In this document: one piece after another, positions 52,645 to 62,194 of the stretch
Layout of the letters: every line of letters begins with the position of its first letter
How positions within the stretch are numbered: the first letter of the stretch is position 1
DNA from: Sedimentitalea sp039941015
GTDB lineage: Bacteria; Pseudomonadota; Alphaproteobacteria; Rhodobacterales; Rhodobacteraceae
Assembly (NCBI RefSeq): GCF_039941015.1
Contig: NZ_JBDVFI010000041.1
Strand: one strand, 5' to 3'
Length of the DNA stretch: 64,000 nucleotides
The notes under the pieces: generated by a model
What the model saw: only the letters and a program-made list of their open reading frames with translations
Told to the model about the DNA's origin: nothing
Databases searched by the model: none
Made by a program: the position numbers and the translations under genes

Positions 52645-52747
52645 GTTACATACTCCAACCAGGACTAAAGCCTTTGACAGTGCCCACCTCATATGGCACG
52701 TGACCGGAATCGTCGATGCGACTCAGCAGATTATCAAGGGGATAAAC

Positions 52748-53077
52748 ATGCCCAACGAAGAATGGGGCACCAAACGCCTGTGCCCGACAACCGGAAAACG
52801 GTTCTACGACCTGAACAGAGACCCAATCGTCAGCCCATACACGGGTGACATCGTTGAAATCGTCGCCGGCAAGAGCCGGATGATTTCGGCCGACTCCGAA
52901 GACGCCGAAACGCTGAAGGCCAAGAAAAAGGCCGGAGGTGACGATGACGCCGTACTGGAAGATGACGACGACACCGTTGATGTAGATCTGGATGATGATC
53001 TACTGGAAGACGATGACGACGATGATGATGTCTCTCTGGAAGAAATCGCGGACGTCCCGGTCGAAGAAGAAGACTGA
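52748..53077 (+). CDS. TIGR02300 'FYDLN acid' domain protein
   Basis: This 109-residue protein starts at ATG 52748 (MPNEEWGTKR) with AAGGGG upstream; the frame is open to 52643 but without family similarity. The N-terminal half carries LCPTTGKRFYDLNRDPI with two prolines and a YTG motif, and the C-terminal half is nearly all Asp/Glu. The family is confined to alphaproteobacteria; its function is unknown. The acidic tail suggests binding to basic or nucleic-acid-binding partners. It is divergent from the YgjP-like gene. Confidence 0.9.
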   Translation: MPNEEWGTKRLCPTTGKRFYDLNRDPIVSPYTGDIVEIVAGKSRMISADSEDAETLKAKKKAGGDDDAVLEDDDDTVDVDLDDDLLEDDDDDDDVSLEEIADVPVEEED

Positions 53078-53091
53078 TCATAAAATCGCGA

Positions 53092-53124
53092 CTGGCGGGA
53101 TATTTTTGCACTTGATCCCGCCGG
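53092..53124 (+). terminator. hairpin after the TIGR02300 gene
   Basis: CTGGCGGGAT (53092-53101) pairs with ATCCCGCCGG (53115-53124), a 10-bp stem with one G-T pair and a 13-base loop. It is followed only by TTCT. It lies 15 bases after the stop and just before tRNA-Ala. Confidence 0.55.
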
Positions 53125-53155
53125 TTCTAGCGCCTAGACACCACGGCACGGTTTT

Positions 53156-53231
<76 letters not shown>

Positions 53232-53269
53232 AAACACACTCCAATCAGATACGTTTCTAGTTCAGATGT

Positions 53270-53674
53270 GTGGTGAGATTCTACCGATTTGAATGGGCGA
53301 GTGACGTCGACCCATCGGGCGCGCCACAGCAGCACCGACATGGACCGTTTTGCACAAATTCTCGAACGGCTCGCCTGCTGCCTGTTAATGACCGGCTGGG
53401 TTTCATAGACCTGCTGCGGCAAATTCATGGAGCGTTTGCCGCAGCATCAGAGAATGAGTTCATCTCTTCGACGCTAAAAGCGACCCAAGGTCTGTCGTGC
53501 CATTTCGGGCGCTATCTCATGACCGACGAGGATCAGAGATTTTGCACGGCGCTTTATTGTGCGATGCTTGAGGGTCTGAACTGGGGCGACACGGGCGCGC
53601 CTGTACTAAAGTCCGATGAACAGATGACCTATTTGCAGGACTTCACCAAACGCCAGATTGAAGCACTTGTCTGA
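53270..53674 (+). CDS. hypothetical protein
   Basis: This open frame of 134 codons starts at GTG 53270. The C-terminal part (LMTDEDQRFCTALYCAML and DFTKRQIEALV) looks like a soluble helical protein, but I recognise no family. The N-terminal quarter is less protein-like, and a separate ATG frame (53340-53410) overlaps it, so the true start may be further in. It lies 38 bases after tRNA-Ala. Moderate confidence that part of it is coding. Confidence 0.45.
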   Translation: MVRFYRFEWASDVDPSGAPQQHRHGPFCTNSRTARLLPVNDRLGFIDLLRQIHGAFAAASENEFISSTLKATQGLSCHFGRYLMTDEDQRFCTALYCAMLEGLNWGDTGAPVLKSDEQMTYLQDFTKRQIEALV

Positions 53675-53695
53675 TCGGGGCCCCATGTCCCCGCC

Positions 53696-54196
53696 TTATG
53701 GTCTCAGGGTAATCAGGGTGCCATCCGTTACCATCGCATAGATCTCTTCGATCTCGTCATTCTTGACGGCAATGCATCCGGCCGTCCAATCGCGGCCCTT
53801 GGCCTTTTTGGCATTCGGCTGGCCGTGAATGAAGATTTCACCACCGGGGCGTCGGCCCGCTGCGATCGCATTCGCGATATCCTGGGAGTTCGGATAGGAG
53901 ATTCCGATCGACAAGTGGTATTGGCTGCGGGGATTCCGCCGGTCGATCAGATAGGTGCCTTCCGGCGTCTTTCCATCGCCCTCAAACTGTTTATGCCCGG
54001 TCGGTGTGAACCCCAGATCAAAATCATAGGATTTCAGAATATCCTCGTTGTTCAGCAGGTACATACGCCGCTGACCCTTGTTCACGACAACCGATGTCAC
54101 TTCTGGGCCGTTGTACCTGCGAAACTTCGACTGGGTCGAACACCCAGCCACCGCGAGGGACGCCACCGCCCCCAACCCGAATATACGCCGCTTCAT
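53696..54196 (-). CDS. L,D-transpeptidase (YkuD) lipoprotein
   Basis: This 166-residue protein has a lipobox LAVAGC near residue 19, so it should be a periplasmic lipoprotein. The YkuD catalytic block has IFIHGQPN (His) and DWTAGCIAV (Cys nucleophile). Such enzymes make 3-3 crosslinks in peptidoglycan or attach lipoproteins. It lies 21 bases from the convergent hypothetical gene. The family call is secure. Confidence 0.93.
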   Translation of the reverse strand: MKRRIFGLGAVASLAVAGCSTQSKFRRYNGPEVTSVVVNKGQRRMYLLNNEDILKSYDFDLGFTPTGHKQFEGDGKTPEGTYLIDRRNPRSQYHLSIGISYPNSQDIANAIAAGRRPGGEIFIHGQPNAKKAKGRDWTAGCIAVKNDEIEEIYAMVTDGTLITLRP

Positions 54197-54286
54197 TTGC
54201 TGCTCTCTTTTTTTTCTGCCTCAATTCACCGAATAACGTTTGTTGCGACAAACGCAAAATCACATTTGCGGGGAATGACCAATTTC

Positions 54287-55513
54287 TTATGCTTCATTGC
54301 GCGAAAACGCAGCCACGAGTTCAATATGCGAAGACCAGCGAAATTGATCAACCACCTGAACCCATGTCAGATGATAGCCGGACGACACCAGCACCCGCGC
54401 ATCCCGCGCAAAGGTCACCGGGTTGCAGGACACATACGCGATCAGGTCCAGCCGGGAGTCGGCAAGCGCAGCAACCTGCGCTTCGGCACCAGCGCGCGGT
54501 GGGTCGAGAACCGCCGCATCGAATTTCCGGAGTTCATCTGGGACAAGCGGCCTGCGAAACAGATCACGCACTGCGCCGGTGATTTTCTTTAGCCCCTGTG
54601 CCCGACGCCAACCCTGGTCGAGCGCCTTAATCATTTCGGCGTCACCCTCAACGGCGAGAACCTCGGCAGAGGCCGCCAGCGGCAGGCTGAAGGTACCACA
54701 TCCGGCAAACAGATCGACAATGCGGGCGGCGTCCCCGACGATTTCCTGTACGCTGGCAAGCAATGCAGCCTCGCCCTCTGGTGTTGCCTGCAGAAACGCG
54801 CCCGGCGGTGGCTCGACATTTGCGGCGCCGAATCTCTGAACCGGTGGTTGCCGCTTGGCGATGACCTCGGCGTCCCAGGCAAGCCGCGCCAGATCGAACC
54901 GTTCTGCCACCTGTGCCAGCGCAATTTCCAAAGGTCCATCGGTCGGCTTTCCACCTGTCGCCGCAACGTCCAGTCCGTTTTCTGTCACGGTCAGGGTGAC
55001 GGACAATTCGCCCTTGCGACTGGCCCCCACAACCGCAAGCGCCTCGGCGACCGGCAATCCGGGTAGCAGTTTTGGGTCAACCAACTGACAGTCGGGTATC
55101 TGGATGATCACGTCAGAGCCGCGCGCGTGAAAGCCAGCCATCGCCCCCTTTTTGGTTCGCCGGGCAGACACCACCGCGCGCCTGCGCGTTTGGGCTGGCG
55201 ACGTGACGATACCGCGTATCGGCGCCGCGAGCCCCTGTGCCTCAATGGCCGTCGCAACAATCTCTTGCTTCCATGCAGATACGAACGCATCCGATGCATG
55301 TTGCAATTGGCACCCGCCACAGGATTTTGCGTGACGGCACGGTGGTTGCACCCGGTCCGCAGACGGCGTTTCGATCCGAACCTCTGTCAGCTGGGACCCA
55401 CTCAGGGTTCCGCTAACTGTTTCTCCGGGCAATGTGGCCGGTGCATAGACCGGCCCCGCTGCGACGCCATCGCCCTGATGCCCAAGACGCAGGATTTCAT
55501 GTTGTGTGACCAT
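54287..55513 (-). CDS. RumA/TrmA-type RNA m5U methyltransferase
   Basis: This 408-residue class I SAM-dependent methyltransferase has a TRAM-like N-terminus, a [4Fe-4S] set (CRHAKSCGGCQLQH plus Cys in IPDCQL), the SAM-binding VDLFAGCGTFSLPLA and the catalytic Cys in YVSCNPVTFARD. It probably makes m5U in 23S rRNA (RlmD/RlmC-like) or tRNA; the exact base is not told by the sequence. Start is ATG 55511-55513. It follows the ABC exporter pair. Confidence 0.93.
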   Translation of the reverse strand: MVTQHEILRLGHQGDGVAAGPVYAPATLPGETVSGTLSGSQLTEVRIETPSADRVQPPCRHAKSCGGCQLQHASDAFVSAWKQEIVATAIEAQGLAAPIRGIVTSPAQTRRRAVVSARRTKKGAMAGFHARGSDVIIQIPDCQLVDPKLLPGLPVAEALAVVGASRKGELSVTLTVTENGLDVAATGGKPTDGPLEIALAQVAERFDLARLAWDAEVIAKRQPPVQRFGAANVEPPPGAFLQATPEGEAALLASVQEIVGDAARIVDLFAGCGTFSLPLAASAEVLAVEGDAEMIKALDQGWRRAQGLKKITGAVRDLFRRPLVPDELRKFDAAVLDPPRAGAEAQVAALADSRLDLIAYVSCNPVTFARDARVLVSSGYHLTWVQVVDQFRWSSHIELVAAFSRNEA

Positions 55514-55551
55514 GGGGCCTGATACAAGGCAGAGTGCCTCGGCAAAAGCCC

Positions 55552-57384
55552 TTATTCCGCAGCTTCGGTATGGATAAACCCGCCAGACTGCCGATTCCAG
55601 AACTGGGCATACAAACCGCCCTTGGCCAGCAGATCCGAGTGTGCGCCGGATTCCACGATTCGACCCGCATCCATGACGATGATGCGGTCCATTTCAGACA
55701 GCGTGGACAGCCGATGCGCAATCGCCAGTACCGTCTTGCCTTCCATGACTTTGTGCAAAGCGTCCTGAATCGATGCCTCGACCTCGGAATCAAGCGCGCT
55801 GGTGGCCTCGTCAAGCACGAGGATCGGCGCGTCTTTCAGGATCGCACGAGCCAGAGCGATACGCTGTCGTTGGCCACCTGACAACTTTACCCCGCGCTCG
55901 CCCAGATGGGCGTCATACCCTTCCCGGTCGCGCGAATCCTGCAGGTCATTGATGAACTCATCTGCTTCGGCATGTTCGGCGGCGGCTATGACCTCGGCCT
56001 CTGTCGCGTCTGGCCGCCCATACAAGATATTGTCACGCGCCGAACGGTTGAACATCGCGGTTTCCTGCGTGACCATACCGATCTGCCGCCGCAGACTGTC
56101 CTGCGTCACCCCGGAAATGGCCTGACCATCAATCCGGATTTCGCCACCCTCGGAATCGTAGAGTCGCAGCAATAGCGATACGAGCGTCGATTTTCCGGCC
56201 CCGGATGCACCCACGATCCCCAGCTTTTCGCCCGGTTTCACCGTCAGGTCGATCCGCTGGACACCGCCCACGTCCCGCCCATAGGCAAATTCGACCCCGT
56301 CAAACACGATTTCACCGCGATTAACAGTCAGTTCGTTTGCACCGGTGCTGTCTTCGACGCGGTTGCGGGTGGCCAGCGTTTGCATGCCGTTTTCGACCTC
56401 GCCCACATGCGCATAGATGCCCATCAAGGTGAAGCTGACCCAGCCTGTCATCTGCGCGATACGGATCGAAATGGCACCGGCCGCGACGATATCACCGGCC
56501 GATGCGCCACCTGTTCGCCACAGCAACAGCGTCGCCCCAATCAGCATAACCGGCAGAACCCCGGCGAGTGTCATCAGAAAGAACCGGAAGCTGGCCGAGA
56601 GCCAGCCAAACTCCAGCGCCCGATCCCGCAGCACGGCCATTGCCTCGCGCGCGGCGTCGTCTTCGTTTTCCGCATGCGCGAACAGCTTGACCGTCTTGAT
56701 GTTGGTGATCGTGTCCACGACCTGACCGGTCACCATTGCCCGCGCCCCGGCCCGCGCCGCAGAGCGTTCGCGAATGCGCGGCAAATACCAGCGGATCAGC
56801 AGGAAGTAGACCACCAGCCATGCCGCAAACGGCAGCATGACGCCGGGGTGAATGGATCCCAGCAATATCAACGACCCCAGCATCGATGCCAACGCAAAGA
56901 CAATCGCGCTGATCACTTCGGACACGATGGAGGTCAGCGCATTTGCGGTCTGCATCTGTTTCTGTGCGATGCGCCCGGCGAAATCATCGTCAAAGAACGT
57001 CACCGACTGGCCTAACGTCCAACGGTTGAGCCGCGACAGAACCAACGGCGTGATATTGGGCATGACGATATAATTGTTCGCCACCGAAGACAGGCCGAAC
57101 AGCGCCGGGCGGATCATCATAAAAAACGCAATCGCCGCGGCGATCCGCACCATGTTCGCGCCGTCAAAAACCCCTTCTGGCCCGCTGGATACCGCCGTAT
57201 CGATGACGATGCCCAGCATCCACGCCGTCCCCGCCTCCATCGCGCCAGCCAGCCCGGAGAACGCCGCCGCGACAAACAGCATCGGCCAGGCACCCGTCAG
57301 GCACCAGCGGATGAACGCCCCCAGCGTTTGTGGCGGGGGCGTTTCGATTCGGCGAAAGGGTTCGATCAGATTGGCAAGTTTCAT
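55552..57384 (-). CDS. ABC exporter, fused membrane-ATPase (second subunit of a pair)
   Basis: This 610-residue protein has six transmembrane helices then a nucleotide-binding domain with Walker A GASGAGKST, signature LSGGQRQRIALARA and Walker B ILVLDEATSALD. Its start overlaps the stop of the previous gene (57381-57384, ATGA), so the two are made together and probably form a heterodimeric exporter. The cargo (lipid, peptide or drug) is unknown. Confidence 0.93.
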   Translation of the reverse strand: MKLANLIEPFRRIETPPPQTLGAFIRWCLTGAWPMLFVAAAFSGLAGAMEAGTAWMLGIVIDTAVSSGPEGVFDGANMVRIAAAIAFFMMIRPALFGLSSVANNYIVMPNITPLVLSRLNRWTLGQSVTFFDDDFAGRIAQKQMQTANALTSIVSEVISAIVFALASMLGSLILLGSIHPGVMLPFAAWLVVYFLLIRWYLPRIRERSAARAGARAMVTGQVVDTITNIKTVKLFAHAENEDDAAREAMAVLRDRALEFGWLSASFRFFLMTLAGVLPVMLIGATLLLWRTGGASAGDIVAAGAISIRIAQMTGWVSFTLMGIYAHVGEVENGMQTLATRNRVEDSTGANELTVNRGEIVFDGVEFAYGRDVGGVQRIDLTVKPGEKLGIVGASGAGKSTLVSLLLRLYDSEGGEIRIDGQAISGVTQDSLRRQIGMVTQETAMFNRSARDNILYGRPDATEAEVIAAAEHAEADEFINDLQDSRDREGYDAHLGERGVKLSGGQRQRIALARAILKDAPILVLDEATSALDSEVEASIQDALHKVMEGKTVLAIAHRLSTLSEMDRIIVMDAGRIVESGAHSDLLAKGGLYAQFWNRQSGGFIHTEAAE

Positions 57385-59219
57385 TCAGCGGCCTCGGTAC
57401 TCAGGAAACCTCCGGACTGGTGCGCCCAGAACTCGGCATATTGGCCTTGTTGCTCCAACAGTTCAGCATGGCTGCCCTGTTCGACAATGCGGCCTTGATC
57501 AATGACAAGAATACGATCCATTTGTGCAATGGTAGAAAGCCTGTGCGCAATGGCAATCACCGTCTTGCCCTGCATCATGCCATAGAGCGTATCTTGAATC
57601 GCTGCCTCGACCTCGGAATCCAGTGCGCTTGTCGCTTCGTCAAGCAGCAGGATCGGCGCATTCTTTAGGATCACCCGCGCCAGCGTCACCCGCTGCCGCT
57701 GACCTCCGGAGAGCTTTACGCCCCGCTCACCGACCTGCGCGTCGTAACCGGTGCGCCCCTCCATGTCAGCGAGATCGAGAATGAAATCATGCGCTTCGGC
57801 CTGTTTTGCCGCCGCGATCACTTCGGCCTCGCTCGCATCTGGTCGTCCGTAGAGGATGTTGTCCCTCACAGAGCGATGCAGCAAAGCACTGTCTTGTTGC
57901 ACCATGCCGATATGGCTGCGCAGACTGTCCTGAGAGACGGTTGCGATGTCCTGCCCGTCGATCAGGATCTGCCCCGACTCGACATCGTAGAACCGCAAAA
58001 GCAGCTTGACCAACGTGGATTTACCCGCGCCGGACCGCCCGATCAGTCCGATTTTTTCACCGGGCTGAATCGTCAAGCTGATGTTATCCAGCCCTCCGGT
58101 TTCGCGCCCATAGTGGTGCGACAGATCGCGAATTTCGATCTTGCCTTTGTCCAGCTTCAGCGGCTGTGCATCCTTTGCATCGACCAGATCAATCGGCTGC
58201 GCGATGGTCTGCATCCCTTCGGACACCACGCCAAGCTCGCGGAAAAAGCTGGTCAGCGCCCACATGATCCAGCCCGTCATTGCATTCAGCCGCAGGGTCA
58301 GCGCGGTGGCCGCCGCAACAACGCCAACGCTCGACTGGCCAATCGCCCAAAGATAGATCGCCCAACCGACCACCCCGACGATCAGCAACCCGTTCAGCGC
58401 GACCAGTGTCATGTCCATGATCGTGAATATCCGCATCTCGACCTGAAAGGTCCGACGTGTGTATTCGATCGCCTCTTTGGCATAGGACAATTCGTGGTCG
58501 TGATGCGCGAACATCTTGACCGAATGGATGTTGGTATAACTGTCGACCACACGCCCCGTGACCGTCGACCGTGCATCGGATGCCGCCTGCGAGGCTGGTC
58601 CGACACGGGTAACGGTCCAACGGATCAGCGCACCATAAAGGACAAACCAGATCAGCAAGGGAATGATCAACCGGGCATCTGCCGCCATCAACAGGACCGC
58701 CGCGCCGATCATGTAGGCGAGCGAAAAGGATATCGCGTCAAAGACCTGAAACACCACCTCGCCGGCGGCAGGCGGGGTTTGCACAATGCGGTTGGCGATC
58801 CGTCCGGCAAAATCATTCTCGAACCAGCCAACCGACTGTCGCAAGACATGCTTGTGCGCCCGCCAGCGGATCAGCGTGCCAAAGTTCGGCAGGATCGCAT
58901 TGTTCAACATCGCGACGTCAAACATATGCAGGATCGGGCGCAGAAACACGATGAACAGCGCCACCAGCGCCAGTTCAAAGCCGTGCTCGGAGATCACCTG
59001 CCTCGGCTCTCCGCCCAGCATATCGACGATCCGGCCCATGTAGTAGATGAGCCAGATTTCGACCGCGGCAACCACAATCGACAACAACCCAGTCCACCAG
59101 AACACCTTTTTAAAAGGCTGGGCATAGGCCATCATGAACGGCCAAAGCCGGGTGGGCGGGCGATCTACCTCGGGGTAGTCACAATAGGGGTCAACGAGAT
59201 TTTCAAAGTAACGAAACAT
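57381..59219 (-). CDS. ABC exporter, fused membrane-ATPase (first subunit of a pair)
   Basis: This 612-residue protein starts at ATG 59219 (MFRYFENLVDPY). It has six membrane helices, Walker A GRSGAGKST, signature LSGGQRQRVTLAR and Walker B ILLLDEATSALD. The Asp/Glu next to Walker B is normal in both subunits, so both sites may be active. It overlaps its partner by 4 bases. Upstream lies a 171-bp gap from the convergent-side cca end. Confidence 0.93.
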   Translation of the reverse strand: MFRYFENLVDPYCDYPEVDRPPTRLWPFMMAYAQPFKKVFWWTGLLSIVVAAVEIWLIYYMGRIVDMLGGEPRQVISEHGFELALVALFIVFLRPILHMFDVAMLNNAILPNFGTLIRWRAHKHVLRQSVGWFENDFAGRIANRIVQTPPAAGEVVFQVFDAISFSLAYMIGAAVLLMAADARLIIPLLIWFVLYGALIRWTVTRVGPASQAASDARSTVTGRVVDSYTNIHSVKMFAHHDHELSYAKEAIEYTRRTFQVEMRIFTIMDMTLVALNGLLIVGVVGWAIYLWAIGQSSVGVVAAATALTLRLNAMTGWIMWALTSFFRELGVVSEGMQTIAQPIDLVDAKDAQPLKLDKGKIEIRDLSHHYGRETGGLDNISLTIQPGEKIGLIGRSGAGKSTLVKLLLRFYDVESGQILIDGQDIATVSQDSLRSHIGMVQQDSALLHRSVRDNILYGRPDASEAEVIAAAKQAEAHDFILDLADMEGRTGYDAQVGERGVKLSGGQRQRVTLARVILKNAPILLLDEATSALDSEVEAAIQDTLYGMMQGKTVIAIAHRLSTIAQMDRILVIDQGRIVEQGSHAELLEQQGQYAEFWAHQSGGFLSTEAAE

Positions 59220-59390
59220 GGCGGGCGCTCCTGACGAGCCGAATACGAAATGCAAGGGGTGACGTCTGTCAGCCACCCAAACGGGTGGCGTATCAGCGTA
59301 GGCTGAACCAAATCCCGTAATACATTTCGTACCCTCCGAATGTTTCAGGAGTTGAATTAGACGAAGATCGCCAATTTGTCACGCCAAAAG

Positions 59391-60545
59391 TCAAAGGGCG
59401 AGCAGCGCATCCCGATCCAGGCAAAAATCGGAGCCGATCCAAAGCGTTTCCAAACGAGCCAGTTCCGCACCCAGTTCCGGCCCCTGAAAGCGTGGCATCA
59501 GATCTTTGGCCCGTATCGGAAACTGTGCGGCGGCACCCCGGCTGACCTGATCTTCAAACTCTGCGCTCCATGGTTGCTCAAGGAGAGCAGAACGGACCAG
59601 CAGCGCATCCCCCGCCTCACCTACACCAAGCCGATAGCCGAGTTCCGCAGCACCGGTCGTCGAAACCGCCGCATTGCGCAACCGGTCGAGCGATGCCGCC
59701 TCTGCACGGCTGAGACGCAACGCATCCGCGGCATCCGTTCCACCCAAGACCGCCAACCGGCGCAATGGATTTGGGAGTACACCAGCCACGGATTCAACAT
59801 GTACCAGCGGCGCCAATGATCTGTCATCCGCACCGGGTAGGAAGCGTGCAAACGCACCTGTCGTCCGCATTGCCGCCACCGAAGGCGCCGGGTCGGGTGC
59901 TGACAAGAGCTTTCGCATCTCCGACCCGATCCGCTCTCGCGACAAGAGGTCTAGGCCGTCCAGATTGGCGGCAATCGCCGCCAGCGCATCGGTGTCAAAT
60001 CCGGACTCCTGATCGCCATACCAGGCATGAAAGCGGAAATACCGAAGCGAACGGAGGTAGTCTTCGCGAATCCGGTCCTCTGCAGTGCCGATAAACCTAA
60101 CCCGGCGCGCGCGCAGGTCAGGCAATCCATCCAACGGATCAACCACCGTTCCGTCCGGGCGTGCATAGATCGCGTTCATGGTGAAATCCCGCCGCGATGC
60201 ATCCTCTGCCACATCGGTCGAAAATGCCACAATTGCACGGCGGCCATCGGTCGAGACGTCTCTGCGAAAGGTTGTCACTTCGTGCGGCAGGCCATCCTGC
60301 AAAAGTGTCACCGTGCCATGGTCGATACCCGTCGGCACAGTCCTGATCCCAGCAGCCTTGGCGAGCGCCACAACCTGATCTGGGGTCGCATCGGTGGCAA
60401 TGTCGATATCGCTGACATCGACATCCAACAACGTATTGCGAACGCAACCGCCGACAAAGAGAACCTGCGCACCCTCACCGCCCAAGGCGATACAGACAGC
60501 GCGGGTCGCGGGGTTTGTAATCCAGTCGGCGGTAAGTCTGGTCAT
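59391..60545 (-). CDS. cca: CCA tRNA nucleotidyltransferase / poly(A) polymerase family
   Basis: This 384-residue class II nucleotidyltransferase has VGGCVRNTLLDVDVSDIDIA (the GGxVRD-type motif with metal-binding Asp pair), DASRRDFTMNAIY, and the RIREDYLRSLRYFRF helical block. It adds or repairs the CCA tail of tRNA. The two tRNA genes in this window already encode CCA, so a repair role is plausible. ATG 60543-60545 overlaps the upstream NUDIX stop (ATGA). Confidence 0.92.
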   Translation of the reverse strand: MTRLTADWITNPATRAVCIALGGEGAQVLFVGGCVRNTLLDVDVSDIDIATDATPDQVVALAKAAGIRTVPTGIDHGTVTLLQDGLPHEVTTFRRDVSTDGRRAIVAFSTDVAEDASRRDFTMNAIYARPDGTVVDPLDGLPDLRARRVRFIGTAEDRIREDYLRSLRYFRFHAWYGDQESGFDTDALAAIAANLDGLDLLSRERIGSEMRKLLSAPDPAPSVAAMRTTGAFARFLPGADDRSLAPLVHVESVAGVLPNPLRRLAVLGGTDAADALRLSRAEAASLDRLRNAAVSTTGAAELGYRLGVGEAGDALLVRSALLEQPWSAEFEDQVSRGAAAQFPIRAKDLMPRFQGPELGAELARLETLWIGSDFCLDRDALLAL

Positions 60546-61141
60546 TCCTGCATCCGGTCGGCCAAGGCTCGCAGCATGCGCGCGGTGGCACCCCAGATGT
60601 AATAAGGACCGTAAGGCACCGTAAAGTAATACCTGCGCTGCCGGCGCCAACGACGCGACTCGATCAGATAGTTTTCCGGCCGCATCAAGTGGTCAAGAGG
60701 CACGGAAAACACCTCGTCGACTTCGCCCGGTTCGGGCACGATACGGAAATCCTGCCGCAGCACTGCAATCACCGGCGTCACTCTGAATGACGTTACCGTT
60801 TCGTGCTCTGGCATGTGTCCCAGAACCTCGGCCAGCCCCTCCGGCAATCCGATTTCCTCGCGTGCCTCGCGCAGAGCTGCGGCGGTCACATCCGCATCGC
60901 CTTCGTCCTGCTTGCCGCCAGGAAAGGCGATCTGTCCCGGATGATGCTTGAGAAACGAAGACCGTTTGGTCAGGATTACGCGCGGCTCGTCGCGTGCCAG
61001 CGAAATCGCCACCAGCACGCCCGCGGGGCGCAGCTTACGTCCCGGCGGCAGTACCGTTCCCGGGTTCAGGTCAAAATCGGAGGAGGCAGCTCCCGACCGA
61101 TCAAGCGCTGCTTTCAGCCGAGAAATCGTATCACGTGCCAT
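60542..61141 (-). CDS. NUDIX CoA pyrophosphatase
   Basis: This 199-residue protein carries GQIAFPGGKQDEGD and the NUDIX box with REAREEIGL. The upstream TKRSSFLKHHPGQIAFPGG is the signature of CoA pyrophosphatases (NudL/UPF0035). Start ATG 61141 has AAGGA 6 bases upstream. It overlaps the hslO stop by 11 bases and the cca start by 4, so hslO-nudix-cca is one operon. Confidence 0.92.
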   Translation of the reverse strand: MARDTISRLKAALDRSGAASSDFDLNPGTVLPPGRKLRPAGVLVAISLARDEPRVILTKRSSFLKHHPGQIAFPGGKQDEGDADVTAAALREAREEIGLPEGLAEVLGHMPEHETVTSFRVTPVIAVLRQDFRIVPEPGEVDEVFSVPLDHLMRPENYLIESRRWRRQRRYYFTVPYGPYYIWGATARMLRALADRMQE

Positions 61142-62117
61142 CTGCATCCTTGGCGTCAAACCCGACCGTCGCCGGATCAAGCTCGTAATGCGCGCTGCAG
61201 AACTGGCAATCTGCTGTGACCAGACCCTCTTCGGTGGTCATCTTTTCGATGTCCTGTGCGGAGTAAATCGACAGACTTTGCCGCACCCGGTCCTCTGAAC
61301 AGGTGCACCCAAAGCGAACCGCCTGCGCGTCAAAGACACGGGGTTGTTCTTCGTGGAATAGCCGAACCAGCAGATCAGTGGGCGGCACCACAGGCCCGAT
61401 CAACTCTAGGTCCTCAACCGTATCGAGGAGGATATTCACCCGGTTCCAGTTTTCACCTTCTGCGCCATCAACGAGGTCTGTTGCGCTCAACACCTCGCCG
61501 CTGCCTTGCTCGGTCGCGACAAAAGGCGAGGCTTTGGGCATATGCTGAAGCATGATGCCGCCCGCGCGCCAATGTTCGGGATTGCCGGGTTCGGAAGATT
61601 TTCCGAAACTCAGAGAGAAACGCGTCGGCAATTGTTCGGACTGAGCGAAATAGGCTTCGGCACAGGCACTCAGCGACTCTCCGGCCAGAGGCGTAATACC
61701 CTGATAGGGTGCCATGCCCTTGCCCTGATCGATCATGATTGCAAAATAGCCCTCGCCAACCTGCGCAAATGGAGCCTCGTCAGTCAGCCGATCCGCATCA
61801 TAGCTGGCATAGGCCCGAATGCGCGCCGGCTCACTCTCGGTCGTGGGCGCATAGTAATCCGTGGCGATCATGCGAACCGCACCCTTGGATTGAACCTGCA
61901 AAGACAGTTTCCAACGCAGCTTGACCGTCTGGCCGATCAGAGCGGTCAGCAAGGCCATTTCCGCGACCAGCGCCTCGACTTGCGGGGGATAGGCGTGCTG
62001 TCCAAGGATGCCGCCCAGTACGCCATCCAGCCGGGCAACCCGGCCGCGCATATCCGATGCGTCCAGTTGAAAAGGCAGAACCGTGTCGTCCCACGCGAGT
62101 TTTGATCCAATAGTCAT
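61131..62117 (-). CDS. hslO: Hsp33 redox-regulated chaperone
   Basis: Hsp33 is a holdase switched on by oxidative stress. The 328-residue product ends with the zinc-binding redox centre FGCTCSEDRV (CxC) and DCQFCSAHYE (CxxC). The N-terminal LDGVLGGILGQHAYP and VAEMALLTALIGQTVKLRWK are typical. It begins at ATG 62115-62117 and is divergent from a NUDIX gene. Confidence 0.95.
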   Translation of the reverse strand: MTIGSKLAWDDTVLPFQLDASDMRGRVARLDGVLGGILGQHAYPPQVEALVAEMALLTALIGQTVKLRWKLSLQVQSKGAVRMIATDYYAPTTESEPARIRAYASYDADRLTDEAPFAQVGEGYFAIMIDQGKGMAPYQGITPLAGESLSACAEAYFAQSEQLPTRFSLSFGKSSEPGNPEHWRAGGIMLQHMPKASPFVATEQGSGEVLSATDLVDGAEGENWNRVNILLDTVEDLELIGPVVPPTDLLVRLFHEEQPRVFDAQAVRFGCTCSEDRVRQSLSIYSAQDIEKMTTEEGLVTADCQFCSAHYELDPATVGFDAKDADGT

Positions 62118-62194
62118 GGGGTTTCCTTACGCGCCGCAGATTGGCATACCGAGGCTATATAGGGGCCGCAACCGGCGATGTAAGGGCAAAATCA

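Noticed and set aside
57789..59234. 481-codon open frame on the plus strand
   Set aside because: It is antisense to the ABC exporter subunit and lacks any recognisable motif.
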